From positions 1,116,001-1,180,000 of the forward strand of contig NZ_CP134867.1 in NCBI RefSeq assembly GCF_031954525.1: a DNA stretch of 64,000 nt. The letters are read 5' to 3'. The DNA comes from Dyella sp. BiH032. GTDB lineage: Bacteria; Pseudomonadota; Gammaproteobacteria; Xanthomonadales; Rhodanobacteraceae. The notes under the pieces are model-generated. The model did not search any database. It worked only from the letters and a program-made list of their open reading frames with translations, and was not told where the DNA came from. Positions 55,076 to 63,763 of this stretch are shown in pieces. The position numbers were made by a program, and so were the translations under genes. Position 1 is the stretch's first letter. Each line of letters begins with the position of its first letter.

Positions 55076-57544
55076 TTATTGATAGCCAAGGATACCACGC
55101 CGCAGTACCCCTTCCGTCTGGCCGTTGAACGCGCCCAGACCCTTGAACTGCAGCTCGAACATGATCGCGTTGTTGGCGCGGGCGTTCGCGGTGGCGAAGT
55201 TGTAGGTGTTGACGTAATGGCGTCCCACCACCCGCACGGCCACGCAGCAGCTGTCGTATTCGACGCCCGCCAGCGCTTCGACCGTACGCTTCTCCATCAC
55301 CGAGTACGTCCAGCGGCCCACCAGGCGCCAGCGTTCGGAAACGGGGTAGACCGCGGACGCGTCGTATTGTTCCAGCAGGCCGCGGCGGTAGCGGTACGAG
55401 AAGTTGAGGATGCCGTCCGTGCCGATCCGGCGTTGCACGCCGACGGCCGCCAGGTCGGTGCTGCGGCCGACGAAATAGGGTTCGCCGGTGATGTCCGTGC
55501 CGCCCTGCATGCGCTTGTGCGGGTTCCACTGGTACTGCGTGCTCAGGCGCCAGTCGTCGTTGAGCTGCATATTCAGCTGGGCAACGTAGTTGGAGCCGGA
55601 CCAGTCGGTGGGCGCCGCGGTCGTGTTGTTGCCATTGGGGAGCTGCACCCGCTGCTGGTTGAAGTAGCGGATCTGGCCGATGCTGGCCGACAGGCGTTCC
55701 ACGCCGTTGTCGTCCAGCAGGCGCGTCGTCAGCGCCGCGGTCAGGTTATTGGCGTTCATCTGCCGGTCCGCGCCGGAATACTGGTTCGGCGTGAACAGCT
55801 GCCAGTAGTCGAACGACATCAGATTGGTGTCGAACAGCGGCAGGTTGCTCTGGTTGCGGTACGGCACGTACAGGTAATACAGCCGCGGCTCCAGGGTCTG
55901 GGTATAGCTGTTGCCGAACAACGACGTCATGCGGTCGAACACCAGGCCGCTGTCCAGGCTGACGACGGGGAGCGAGCGGCTGGGCGAGCGGTTGGTGAAC
56001 GGCGTCGCCTGTCCGGTGGCGAGCGGGGAGTAATAACCGTAACGGTCATAGCCGCCGCTCAGTTCGTAAGTCGTATAGCGGTAAGCCACCTTGGGCCGTA
56101 CGAACCAGGCCGCGCCGCGGAAATCCGCCGCCAGGTACGGGTACAGATCAAGGCGGTTGCCTTCGACCACGTCGTCCTTGCGGAAGGCCACGGCCTCGGT
56201 GCTGGCGCCGAACTCCAGCCACTTCTGCAGCGGCAGGTTCACGTTGAACGTGGCGCGCGGCCAGCGCTTGTACTGCACGGCGCTGTCCGGCAGGGACGGA
56301 TCGACGTTCTGGTAGCTGTCCGCGCCGAACGAGGCGCTCCACCAGTTGCCGCCGCCGTTGATATAGGCGCTGGAGGTCAGCGTGCCGATCGCCGACGTGT
56401 ACAGGTCGTTGCCGAAGTCGCGCAGGTAATTGCGGTCCGACGCGCGGTTGATGCTGGTATTGAACGACCAGGGCCCGATCAGGTGCGATGCGTTATTGAA
56501 TTTCACCAGGTAGCGGTCGTCGCCCTTGGTCTGCTCGACGCTGTCGGGATCGTTGTTCCCGCGGTCGTTGTGCAGGTACTCAATGTTCAACTGCCCGGTC
56601 GTGCCCGGAATCAGGTTCAGATAGCGGAACTCGCCCGCCAGCATCAGCCCGCGTTCGGTGTAGATGCGCGGCTCGAGCGTCGCATCGTAGTTCGGCGCCA
56701 GATTCAGGTAATACGGCATGCCCAGCATGAAGCCGGAGCGGTTGGAATTGCTGAAGGTCGGGTACAGGAAGCCGCTCTTGCGCCGGTCGTCCACCGGGAA
56801 GGTGAAGTAGGGCAGGTACAGGAACGGCACATTGGCGAAACGCATCGTGGCGCCGTGCGCCGTGCCCACGCCGGTTTCCTTGTCGATGCGCAGATCCTTG
56901 GAACGCACTTCCCACAAGTGGTGGCCCACGTCGCAGGTGGAGTAGGTCACCTGGCGGTAATGGGTGCGCTGCGCGTCCAGCATCTGGCCTTGCTGGGCCG
57001 TGCCGTTGCCGCGCGAGGTGAGCATCTGGTACCGCACGATGTCGGCCATGCCGGTGCTGGTGTCGGTGTTGCCGCGGATGTGCTCGGCGGAGAGCAGTTG
57101 CCCGGCTTCCTGGTAGCGCACGTTGCCGCGCGCGTCGTAGTCGGTGGTGTCGCTGTTGTAGTCGGCCGTGTCCGACTGCAGCTTCTGGTCGGCGCGCTCG
57201 ATTTTCACGCGGCCCTGCAGGTGGTAGACCGTCTGGTCGGAGCTGTCCACCTGCTCGGCGTAGACCTCGGTATTGGCCGTGTCGCGCAGGGCGGTGTCCT
57301 TCGGCAGGGCCGGGTCGTAGAACTCCAGCAGCGCGTTCGGACGGCACATCGAGAAGTTCAGCTCGCGAGGCTTGCAGTGAAACGACCCGAGCGGACAGGT
57401 CGCCGGCGCCTGGTTCTCGGCGGCTCCCTGGGTCCCGTCGGAGGTCGACTGGGCTTCGGCCTGGCCGCCCATCAGGGCGAGGGCCGCGGCGACCGCCAGC
57501 AGGCGGCGCGGGGGGAGGTGGCGCGAGGTCGGCTTGGGCGTCAC
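55076..57544 (-). CDS. lptD: LPS-assembly outer-membrane protein LptD
   Basis: An 822-residue protein that inserts LPS into the outer leaflet with LptE. It has a signal peptide (LLAVAAALALMGGQAEA), an N-terminal OstA/LptA-like domain (VYHLQGRVKIERADQKLQSD) and a C-terminal beta barrel. The cysteines for the essential disulfides are visible: CPLGSFHC near the N-terminus and an adjacent pair in YDSCCVAVRVVGRHY near the C-terminus. Confidence 0.96.
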   Translation of the reverse strand: MTPKPTSRHLPPRRLLAVAAALALMGGQAEAQSTSDGTQGAAENQAPATCPLGSFHCKPRELNFSMCRPNALLEFYDPALPKDTALRDTANTEVYAEQVDSSDQTVYHLQGRVKIERADQKLQSDTADYNSDTTDYDARGNVRYQEAGQLLSAEHIRGNTDTSTGMADIVRYQMLTSRGNGTAQQGQMLDAQRTHYRQVTYSTCDVGHHLWEVRSKDLRIDKETGVGTAHGATMRFANVPFLYLPYFTFPVDDRRKSGFLYPTFSNSNRSGFMLGMPYYLNLAPNYDATLEPRIYTERGLMLAGEFRYLNLIPGTTGQLNIEYLHNDRGNNDPDSVEQTKGDDRYLVKFNNASHLIGPWSFNTSINRASDRNYLRDFGNDLYTSAIGTLTSSAYINGGGNWWSASFGADSYQNVDPSLPDSAVQYKRWPRATFNVNLPLQKWLEFGASTEAVAFRKDDVVEGNRLDLYPYLAADFRGAAWFVRPKVAYRYTTYELSGGYDRYGYYSPLATGQATPFTNRSPSRSLPVVSLDSGLVFDRMTSLFGNSYTQTLEPRLYYLYVPYRNQSNLPLFDTNLMSFDYWQLFTPNQYSGADRQMNANNLTAALTTRLLDDNGVERLSASIGQIRYFNQQRVQLPNGNNTTAAPTDWSGSNYVAQLNMQLNDDWRLSTQYQWNPHKRMQGGTDITGEPYFVGRSTDLAAVGVQRRIGTDGILNFSYRYRRGLLEQYDASAVYPVSERWRLVGRWTYSVMEKRTVEALAGVEYDSCCVAVRVVGRHYVNTYNFATANARANNAIMFELQFKGLGAFNGQTEGVLRRGILGYQ

Positions 57545-57639
57545 GGTGGCGGTCTGTGGGTTCGGAAAGGTCGTTAAGCTAGCAGAAAGACCCCATATAC
57601 GGCAGGCAAGCCCCTATCCCTGCCTGTGAGGAATTCAGC

Positions 57640-58044
57640 ATGAGCGAGACCAAGCCGAGCAAGACCGATGCCGAGTGGCGCGCCGAACTCACCCCGGAGC
57701 AGTACGCCGTCTGCCGCTGCTCCGCCACGGAGCCGCCCTTCAGCGGCAAGTGGTACCGCCACAAGGAGGCCGGCACCTATGTATGCGCCGCCTGCCATGC
57801 CCAGCTGTTCGCCTCCGACGCCAAGTACGACTCCGGTTCCGGCTGGCCGAGCTATTACCAGCCGATCGCCGGTGCCGCCGTGACGGAACACGAGGACGAA
57901 AGCCACGGCATGCGCCGCGTCGAAATCCGCTGCGCCCACTGCGATTCGCACCTCGGCCACGTCTTCCCGGACGGCCCGAAGCCGACGGGCCTGCGCTATT
58001 GCATCAATTCGGTGGCCCTGGACTTCGTCCCGGACGGGCCGTGA
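57640..58044 (+). CDS. msrB: Peptide-methionine (R)-S-oxide reductase MsrB
   Basis: A 134-residue selenoprotein-R-family enzyme that repairs Met-R-sulfoxide. It has two zinc CxxC pairs ([18 protein letters not shown]), [10 protein letters not shown] and the catalytic Cys in [18 protein letters not shown] precedes the ATG. It is divergent from lptD and ends 4 bases from the stop of the convergent deacetylase gene. Confidence 0.96.
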   Translation: MSETKPSKTDAEWRAELTPEQYAVCRCSATEPPFSGKWYRHKEAGTYVCAACHAQLFASDAKYDSGSGWPSYYQPIAGAAVTEHEDESHGMRRVEIRCAHCDSHLGHVFPDGPKPTGLRYCINSVALDFVPDGP

Positions 58045-58048
58045 CGCG

Positions 58049-58963
58049 CTAGGCCATCAGTTCGGCCACGTGCGCGCCGACGCTGGCGGCGAGCGCCTGG
58101 AGGTCGTAGCCGCCCTCCAGGGTCGAGACGAGCCGGCCGTAGGCGTGCGCGTGGGCGAGGTCCACCAGGCGGCCGGTGATCCAGGCGTAGTCTTCGGTGG
58201 TGAGCCGCAGTTCTGCCAGCGGATCCGCGCGATGGGCATCGAAGCCCGCGGAGATCAGCACGAGCTGCGGCTTGAACGCGTAAAGCTTCGGCAGCAGCGC
58301 GCCTTCCCACAGCTCGCGGAACTCGTACGAGCCGTCGCCCGGCGACAGCGGCGCATTGATGACGTTGCCCACGCCGTGCTCGTCGGGGCGTCCCGTCTCG
58401 GGGTACAGCGGCGACTGATGGCTGGAAACGAACAGCACGCGCGCATCCCGTTCGAAGATGTCCTGGGTGCCATTGCCGTGGTGCACATCGAAATCGGCGA
58501 TCGCCACCCGGCGCAAGCCATGTTCCTCGATGGCATGCGCGGCGGCGACGGCTACGTTGTTGAACAGGCAGAAGCCCATGGCGCGATCCGGCGTGGCATG
58601 GTGCCCCGGCGGCCGCACCGCGCAGAAGGCGCGGCCGCCTCCCATGGCCATGTCCACGGCCGCCACGGCCGCGCCAGCGGCGCGAAGGGCGGCCTCTGCG
58701 GAACCGGGGGACATCACGGTGTCCTCGTCCAGGCGCACGGTGCCCGACACGGGTGCGATCGCCAGCACGCGGTCCACGTAGTCGGCCGCGTGGACGCGCA
58801 GCAATTGCTCGCGCGTGGCGCGCGGCGCCTCGATGCGGTCCAGCGCGGCGAAGCGATCATGGTCCAGTGCGCGGAGGATGGCCCGCAGCCGCGACGGCGA
58901 CTCGGGATGCTCGGGGCCCGGATCGTGCTCCAGGCAGGCGGGATGAGTGTAGAGCCGCAGCAT
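58049..58963 (-). CDS. Histone-deacetylase-family amidohydrolase
   Basis: A 304-residue class II HDAC-like zinc hydrolase with RPPGHHATPDRAMGFCLFNN, IADFDVHHGNGTQDIF (zinc Asp/His) and LISAGFDAHRADPLAEL. Bacterial members deacetylate acetylpolyamines or acetyl-lysine; which substrate applies here cannot be told. The ATG at 58963 gives the usual LYTHPACLEHDPG start. It is 7 bases from the adenosyltransferase stop. Confidence 0.9.
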   Translation of the reverse strand: MLRLYTHPACLEHDPGPEHPESPSRLRAILRALDHDRFAALDRIEAPRATREQLLRVHAADYVDRVLAIAPVSGTVRLDEDTVMSPGSAEAALRAAGAAVAAVDMAMGGGRAFCAVRPPGHHATPDRAMGFCLFNNVAVAAAHAIEEHGLRRVAIADFDVHHGNGTQDIFERDARVLFVSSHQSPLYPETGRPDEHGVGNVINAPLSPGDGSYEFRELWEGALLPKLYAFKPQLVLISAGFDAHRADPLAELRLTTEDYAWITGRLVDLAHAHAYGRLVSTLEGGYDLQALAASVGAHVAELMA

Positions 58964-58970
58964 GCGGCGC

Positions 58971-59537
58971 TCAGGGCGCGGGTTTGCGGCGGCGTTCGTG
59001 CTGCCACAGCACTTCGCCATGGCCGCCCGCACGGGCGAGCACGCGCGCGATCACGAACAGCAGGTCGGACAGCCGGTTCAGATAACGCTGCGCCTGGGGC
59101 CGGACTTCTTCGACGCGAGCCAGCGCGATCACCTCGCGCTCCGCGCGCCGGCACACCGTGCGCGCCAGATGGCAGCAAGATGCGGCCATGCCGCCGCCGG
59201 GCAGGATGAAGTCCTTGAGCGGAGGCAGCGGCTCGTTGAAACCGTCCAGCACCTGCTCCAGCCGGTCGATGTCGCGGTCGTCGATCATCGCCATGCCGGG
59301 AATGCACAGCTCGCCGCCCAGGTCGAACAGATCGTGCTGCACCTGGGTCAAGGCTTCGCGCACGTCGTCGCCGACGCCATCGGCGGCCAGCACCATGCCG
59401 ATGGTGCTGTTGAGCTCATCCACCGTGCCGTAGGCGCCGACGCGCAGCGAGTCCTTCGGCACGCGCGAACCGTCGCCGAGGCCGGTGCTGCCGTCGTCGC
59501 CGGTGCGCGTATAGATCTTGGAGAGACGATTGCCCAC
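58971..59537 (-). CDS. Cob(I)alamin adenosyltransferase, PduO type
   Basis: A 188-residue helical enzyme that makes adenosylcobalamin from cob(I)alamin and ATP. The N-terminal IYTRTGDDGSTGLGDGSRV, then GTVDELNSTIGM, the ATP-site SCCHLARTVCRRAEREV and LNRLSDLLFVIAR are all intact. It lies between a membrane protein gene (9 bases) and the deacetylase. Confidence 0.95.
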   Translation of the reverse strand: MGNRLSKIYTRTGDDGSTGLGDGSRVPKDSLRVGAYGTVDELNSTIGMVLAADGVGDDVREALTQVQHDLFDLGGELCIPGMAMIDDRDIDRLEQVLDGFNEPLPPLKDFILPGGGMAASCCHLARTVCRRAEREVIALARVEEVRPQAQRYLNRLSDLLFVIARVLARAGGHGEVLWQHERRRKPAP

Positions 59538-59546
59538 GGGCCGCGC

Positions 59547-60143
59547 TTAGTGGCGCAGGCCCTGGGTGCCGGCCTGCTTGAGCGTGCGGGCCAGCTGGAT
59601 CACCACCACGTGCAGCACGGCGCCGATCGCCACGTAGGCGGCGGCCGTGCCGAGAAACGGCAGGTACCAGTCGGCCAGGTTGGCGCCCCAGGCGGCAAAG
59701 GAACGCGGGGCCGGCACACTGGCGCTGAGCCAGTAGAAGCTGCCGTTGGAAATCAGGTAGCAAGCCGCCTCGCTGATCAGCAGCGCGCCGGCGGCCAGGC
59801 CGAGCGTCGACACGCGCAGGCCTTGGTCGTGACGGGCCAGCCAGCGGCCGCCCATCCACAGGGTGAAGTACGAGGGCACCAGGAACCAGTAGGCCGGCGA
59901 CACGCAGTAGTGGCTCCAGAACGGGATGCCCTGGCTGGAGATCACGAAGTAATCGACCAGCACCGCCTCGGCCATCAGCAGCGGGAAGGCCCAGCGCGTG
60001 GCGCCGCGCAGCCAGAAGCCGCCCAGGAAGAACACCGCCCACGAAGCGTCGGGGAGGGGGCCGAAGTGGTGCGCGCGCGTCGCAGCCATCACCAGGGCAA
60101 GCGCGAAGAAGATGCCCAGGCGCTGGTTTTGCGTCGTAGCCAT
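59547..60143 (-). CDS. Multi-pass membrane protein next to the cobalamin adenosyltransferase
   Basis: A 198-residue protein with about five to six membrane helices (LGIFFALALVMAATRA, WAVFFLGGFWL, AFPLLMAEAVLVDYFVIS, STLGLAAGALLISEAACYLI, FLGTAAAYVAIGAVLHVVVI). The pattern of a conserved HHFGPLPDASWAVFF segment between the first helices recalls small ECF-type S-component-like membrane proteins found near cobalamin genes. Uptake of a corrinoid is a reasonable guess from its neighbour but is not shown by the sequence. It is probably the first gene of the three-gene unit. Confidence 0.65.
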   Translation of the reverse strand: MATTQNQRLGIFFALALVMAATRAHHFGPLPDASWAVFFLGGFWLRGATRWAFPLLMAEAVLVDYFVISSQGIPFWSHYCVSPAYWFLVPSYFTLWMGGRWLARHDQGLRVSTLGLAAGALLISEAACYLISNGSFYWLSASVPAPRSFAAWGANLADWYLPFLGTAAAYVAIGAVLHVVVIQLARTLKQAGTQGLRH

Positions 60144-60276
60144 GTGGTGCTCCGTGGTTCGAAAAGGCGAAAAAGCGGGGTCGCTAGTGTAGCCCAAGCC
60201 ATTGCCGCTGAAGCCGCGGCGGCGAGACGTCGCGCGGGCGGGGCGGACGCGCGTCCTGCGCGTATCATCGGCGCCC

Positions 60277-61509
60277 ATGACTGCCCCCCAGCTACCCACT
60301 TCCTTTCCGCGCGGTCCGGTGCTCGTCGTCGGCGGCGGCCTGGTCGGCGCCAGCCTTGCCATTGCGCTCGACGCCGCCGGCGTGGATGCCGTACTGGTCG
60401 AGGCCGCCGCGCCGCGGGCGGACGCCCAGCCCAGTTATGACGAGCGCAACCTGGCGCTCGCCCGCGCCACCGTCAACGGCCTGGAGGCCATTGGCGTCTG
60501 GCGCCACGCGCTGGACCAGGCGACGCCGATCCGCCACATCCACGTGAGCCGCGCCGGGGACTTCGGCAGCGTCCGCCTGGACGCGGCGCGCGAAGGCGTG
60601 GACGCGCTGGGCTGGACCTTGCCGGCCCGCGAACTCGGCCATGCGCTGCTGCGCCGCCTGGACGAATGCCGCCGGCTGAAGCGTCTCGCCCCGGCCCGGC
60701 TGGAGGCCCTGGAGCCGCTCGCCGATGGCTGGCGGGCCCGGGTAAGCACACCGGACGGCATGCAGGAGATCGACGCGGCCCTGCTGGTCGGCGCCGACGG
60801 CACCGCCTCCTATGTACGCGACCGCCTCGGCATCGAGGCCGAGACGCACGATTACCGGCAGACCCTGTTCGTCTGCACGATCACCCCTGAGCGCGCCCAC
60901 GCGAACCGCGCCTACGAGCGCTTCTCCGACCAGGGCCCCATCGCCCTGCTGCCGCTGGCCGAGCGCCGCTGCGGCCTGGTGCTCACTGTGTCCGCTGAGG
61001 AGGCCGACACGGTGGCCGCGATGGACGACGAGGCTTTCCTGGCGCTCGCCCAGGAGCGCTTCGGCTGGCGCCTCGGGCGCCTTGCCAGGCCGGGCAAGCG
61101 GCATCCGTACGCGATCAAGCGCGTCGCCGCGCAGCGCCTCACCGGTCCTCGCGCGGTACTGGTGGGCAACGCCGCGCAGACCGTGCACCCGATCGGCGCC
61201 CAGGGTTTCAACCTCGGCCTGCGCGATGCGCTGACCCTGGCCGAACTGGTCGCCGTCGCCCCAGATCCTGGCGCCCCGGCGCTGCTGGAGACTTACGCCA
61301 CGCGCCGCGAACCGGATCGCGCGGGCACCATGCGCATGAGCCACGGGCTGGTTCGTCTTGCCTGCCTCCATCAACCCATGCTGGGTCCGCTGCGCTCGCT
61401 CGCCATGCTGGCTTGCGATCGCGTACCGCCCTTGCGCAGCCTGCTGGCGCGCAAGGGCATGGGATTCCGCGGCACGCCGCCGCAAGCCGTGCTGGAGCGC
61501 CTGCCATGA
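60277..61509 (+). CDS. ubiH: Ubiquinone biosynthesis flavin hydroxylase UbiH
   Basis: A 410-residue FAD monooxygenase of the UbiH/COQ6 family with VLVVGGGLVGASLAIALDAA (FAD Rossmann), LLVGADGTASYVRDRLGI (DG motif) and LVGNAAQTVHPIGAQGFNLG (GD-type motif, here GN). It hydroxylates a ring carbon of ubiquinone precursors. The ATG at 60277 starts close to the FAD motif. It overlaps the next gene by four bases (ATGA). Confidence 0.9.
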   Translation: MTAPQLPTSFPRGPVLVVGGGLVGASLAIALDAAGVDAVLVEAAAPRADAQPSYDERNLALARATVNGLEAIGVWRHALDQATPIRHIHVSRAGDFGSVRLDAAREGVDALGWTLPARELGHALLRRLDECRRLKRLAPARLEALEPLADGWRARVSTPDGMQEIDAALLVGADGTASYVRDRLGIEAETHDYRQTLFVCTITPERAHANRAYERFSDQGPIALLPLAERRCGLVLTVSAEEADTVAAMDDEAFLALAQERFGWRLGRLARPGKRHPYAIKRVAAQRLTGPRAVLVGNAAQTVHPIGAQGFNLGLRDALTLAELVAVAPDPGAPALLETYATRREPDRAGTMRMSHGLVRLACLHQPMLGPLRSLAMLACDRVPPLRSLLARKGMGFRGTPPQAVLERLP

Positions 61510-62717
61510 ACGCCACTTCGTTCCGCGGCGAGCCACGCCGACGCGGCCCCGCATGGGACATCGCCGTGGTCGGCGGCGGCATGGTGGGCGCCGCCGCCGC
61601 GCTCGCCCTGGCGCGTGCCGGCTTCGCTACCGCCTTGCTGGAGGCGCGTGAACCCTCGCCGTGGTCCGTCGAGCAGGAAGTCGACCTGCGCGTCGTCGGC
61701 CTGGCGCCTTCGTCCATCGCGTTGCTCGACGGATTGGGCGTGTGGAAGGCGATCCGCGACGCGCGCTCCGGCCCCTACGCGCACATGCACGTGTGGGATG
61801 CGGAGAGCGGCGCCTCGATCCACTTCGACGCCGCCGACGAAGGGCGCGACCTGCTCGGCTATATCGTCGAGAACAACCTCGTGCAGTGGCGGCTGTGGAA
61901 CGCACTGGAAGCGGCCGGCGTGAAGCGGCTCTGCCCTGCCGAAGTGAAGGCGTTCGACGCTCAGGACGACCGCATCCAACTGGAACTGGCCGACGGGCAG
62001 TCGCTCGCCGCGCGCCTCCTGGTGGCCGCCGACGGCGCCGGTTCGCCGCTGCGCAAGCTTGCGGGGATCGAAACGCGCGGACGCGATTACGCACAACGCG
62101 CTGTCGTCGCCCATGTGCGGACCGAGCGGCCGCACCAGGGCACGGCATGGCAGCGCTTTCTCCCGGACGGTCCATTGGCCTTGCTGCCCCTGGCCGACGG
62201 ACGCAGCTCCATCGTCTGGTCGCTGCCCGAAGAGGAAGCGCGGCGAGTGCTGGCGCTTGACGACGATGCCTTCATGGCCGAGCTTGGCGTGGCCAGCGAT
62301 TTCCATCTCGGGCGCATCGTGGGCACCACGCCGCGCGCGGCATTCCCCTTGAAATTGCAGCTGGCGACGACCTACCAGGCGGAACGCTTCGTGCTGCTGG
62401 GCGACGCGGCGCATGCGGTGCATCCGCTGGCCGGGCAGGGCGTGAATCTTGGCCTGCGGGACGTGGCGGAATTGCGCGACACCCTGGTCGCCGCGCGCGA
62501 CGCCGGACGCGATATCGCCGCGCCCCACGTGCTGCGCCGCTATGCCCGCAACCGGCGCAGCGCCGATACGCTCGACGCGCTGGGCTTCGACGCCCTGGCG
62601 CGCATCTACGCTTGGCGTTCGCCGCCGCTGGTGGCCGCGCGCGGCCTGGGCGTGCGGCTGATCGACCGGCTCTCGCCGTTGAAGCGCCGCCTGGCGGGAC
62701 ACGCTGCGGGCCTTTGA
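61506..62717 (+). CDS. Second UbiH/UbiF-family flavin hydroxylase (UbiI/UbiF-like)
   Basis: A 403-residue paralogue of the preceding protein with IAVVGGGMVGAAAALALARA, LVAADGAGSPLRKLAGI and LLGDAAHAVHPLAGQGVNLG. In E. coli ubiH and ubiI are also adjacent. It should carry out another ring hydroxylation; the exact position (C5 or C6) cannot be told by eye. Translationally coupled to ubiH. Confidence 0.88.
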   Translation: MNATSFRGEPRRRGPAWDIAVVGGGMVGAAAALALARAGFATALLEAREPSPWSVEQEVDLRVVGLAPSSIALLDGLGVWKAIRDARSGPYAHMHVWDAESGASIHFDAADEGRDLLGYIVENNLVQWRLWNALEAAGVKRLCPAEVKAFDAQDDRIQLELADGQSLAARLLVAADGAGSPLRKLAGIETRGRDYAQRAVVAHVRTERPHQGTAWQRFLPDGPLALLPLADGRSSIVWSLPEEEARRVLALDDDAFMAELGVASDFHLGRIVGTTPRAAFPLKLQLATTYQAERFVLLGDAAHAVHPLAGQGVNLGLRDVAELRDTLVAARDAGRDIAAPHVLRRYARNRRSADTLDALGFDALARIYAWRSPPLVAARGLGVRLIDRLSPLKRRLAGHAAGL

Positions 62718-62786
62718 TCGTTCGCGTACCGAATCATCGTTTCCGCTGTATCGCCGTCCGTTCCCTCACGAACCCAAAGGTGGATC

Positions 62787-63575
62787 ATGCGCATCGCACG
62801 ACTCGGTTGTTTCTTGCTGCTGTCCGGTATGGCCTTCGCCGCGCAGGCGAAGATGGTGCACAAGCCCGTGGAGTGGACGCTCGACGGCACCAAATACCAC
62901 AGTGTGCTCGTCTACGACGATGCGGTCGCCGCCAAGCGGCCCGGCCTGCTGATGGTGCCTAACTGGTACGGGGTGAACGACACTGCCCTGAAGAAGGCCG
63001 AGGGCATCGCCGGCAAGGACTATGTGATTCTGGTCACTGACATGTACGGCGAAAAGATCCGCCCCTCCGGCGACGAACAGGCGCTGGCCGCGGTGAAGCC
63101 GCTGTACGCCGACCGCGCGCAGATGCGCAAGCGCGTTACTTACGCCCTCGACCAGTTCAAGGCCCAGGCCAAGGACGCGCCCATCGACCTGAGCAAGCTG
63201 GCCGCGATCGGTTTCTGCTTCGGCGGCTCCGCCGTGCTGGATCTGGCCCGCGCCGGCGCCGACGTGGCCGCGGTCGTGTCCTTCCACGGCGCCCTTCAGA
63301 CCGACAAGCCGGAACTCGCCAAGCAGATCAAGGCCCGCGTCCTGGTCTTCAACGGCGCCGACGACAAAGGCACCATGCCCGACGCGGACAAGTTCATGGA
63401 CGAAATGCGCGGCAGCAAAGCGGACTGGCAATTCGTGGTGCTGGGCAATGCGGTGCATTGCTTCACGGAGACGGACCAGCACAAGGAAGGCTGTGCCTAT
63501 GACGAGCGCGCGGCGAAGCGCAGCTATCGCATGATGAGCGATTGGCTGCATGGGGCATTCACGAACACGCCTTGA
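62787..63575 (+). CDS. Exported dienelactone-hydrolase-family protein
   Basis: A 262-residue alpha/beta hydrolase with a signal peptide (LGCFLLLSGMAFAAQA). The nucleophile elbow IGFCFGGSAV gives Cys144, as in dienelactone hydrolase, with Asp in FNGADDKGTMP and His in GNAVHCF completing the triad. Export is unusual for true dienelactone hydrolase, so the substrate is uncertain. AAGGTGG precedes the ATG. Confidence 0.85.
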   Translation: MRIARLGCFLLLSGMAFAAQAKMVHKPVEWTLDGTKYHSVLVYDDAVAAKRPGLLMVPNWYGVNDTALKKAEGIAGKDYVILVTDMYGEKIRPSGDEQALAAVKPLYADRAQMRKRVTYALDQFKAQAKDAPIDLSKLAAIGFCFGGSAVLDLARAGADVAAVVSFHGALQTDKPELAKQIKARVLVFNGADDKGTMPDADKFMDEMRGSKADWQFVVLGNAVHCFTETDQHKEGCAYDERAAKRSYRMMSDWLHGAFTNTP

Positions 63576-63731
63576 TCGGTGCGAAGGAATCCTTCTCCGC
63601 TTAGGGCAGAAGGCGCCCGAGGGGATTTCCTTCGGTGATGCGGGTGGAGTCGCTGGATTGTTGTCGCGGCGCGGCGCGCCTCGGTGTGCTGCGAGATTCG
63701 ACGCTGCGCTCCGCCCGTCCCCTCACCCCAG

Positions 63732-63754
63732 CCCTCTCCCCGGAGGGGAGAGGG
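63732..63754. repeat. Xanthomonadales-type intergenic palindromic repeat
   Basis: CCCTCTCCCC and GGGGAGAGGG form a perfect 10-bp inverted repeat around GGA, preceded by CCCCTCACCCCAG. This is the common repeat unit of Xanthomonadales intergenic DNA. It lies in the gap between two convergent genes, where it may also act as a transcription stop. Confidence 0.7.
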
Positions 63755-63763
63755 AGCAACGCG

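Noticed and set aside
54740..57577. Open frame of 945 codons opposite lptD and the start of surA
   Set aside because: It spans two real genes on the other strand, is composed of Val/Ala/Arg/His-rich shadow sequence and shows no ribosome binding site.
60144..60276. Cobalamin riboswitch before the membrane protein gene
   Set aside because: The gap to ubiH is only about 130 bases and shows no B12-box-like conserved sequence.
63732..63754. CRISPR-like or insertion-sequence end
   Set aside because: Only one copy is present, it is palindromic, and it matches the ordinary intergenic repeat type of Xanthomonadales.
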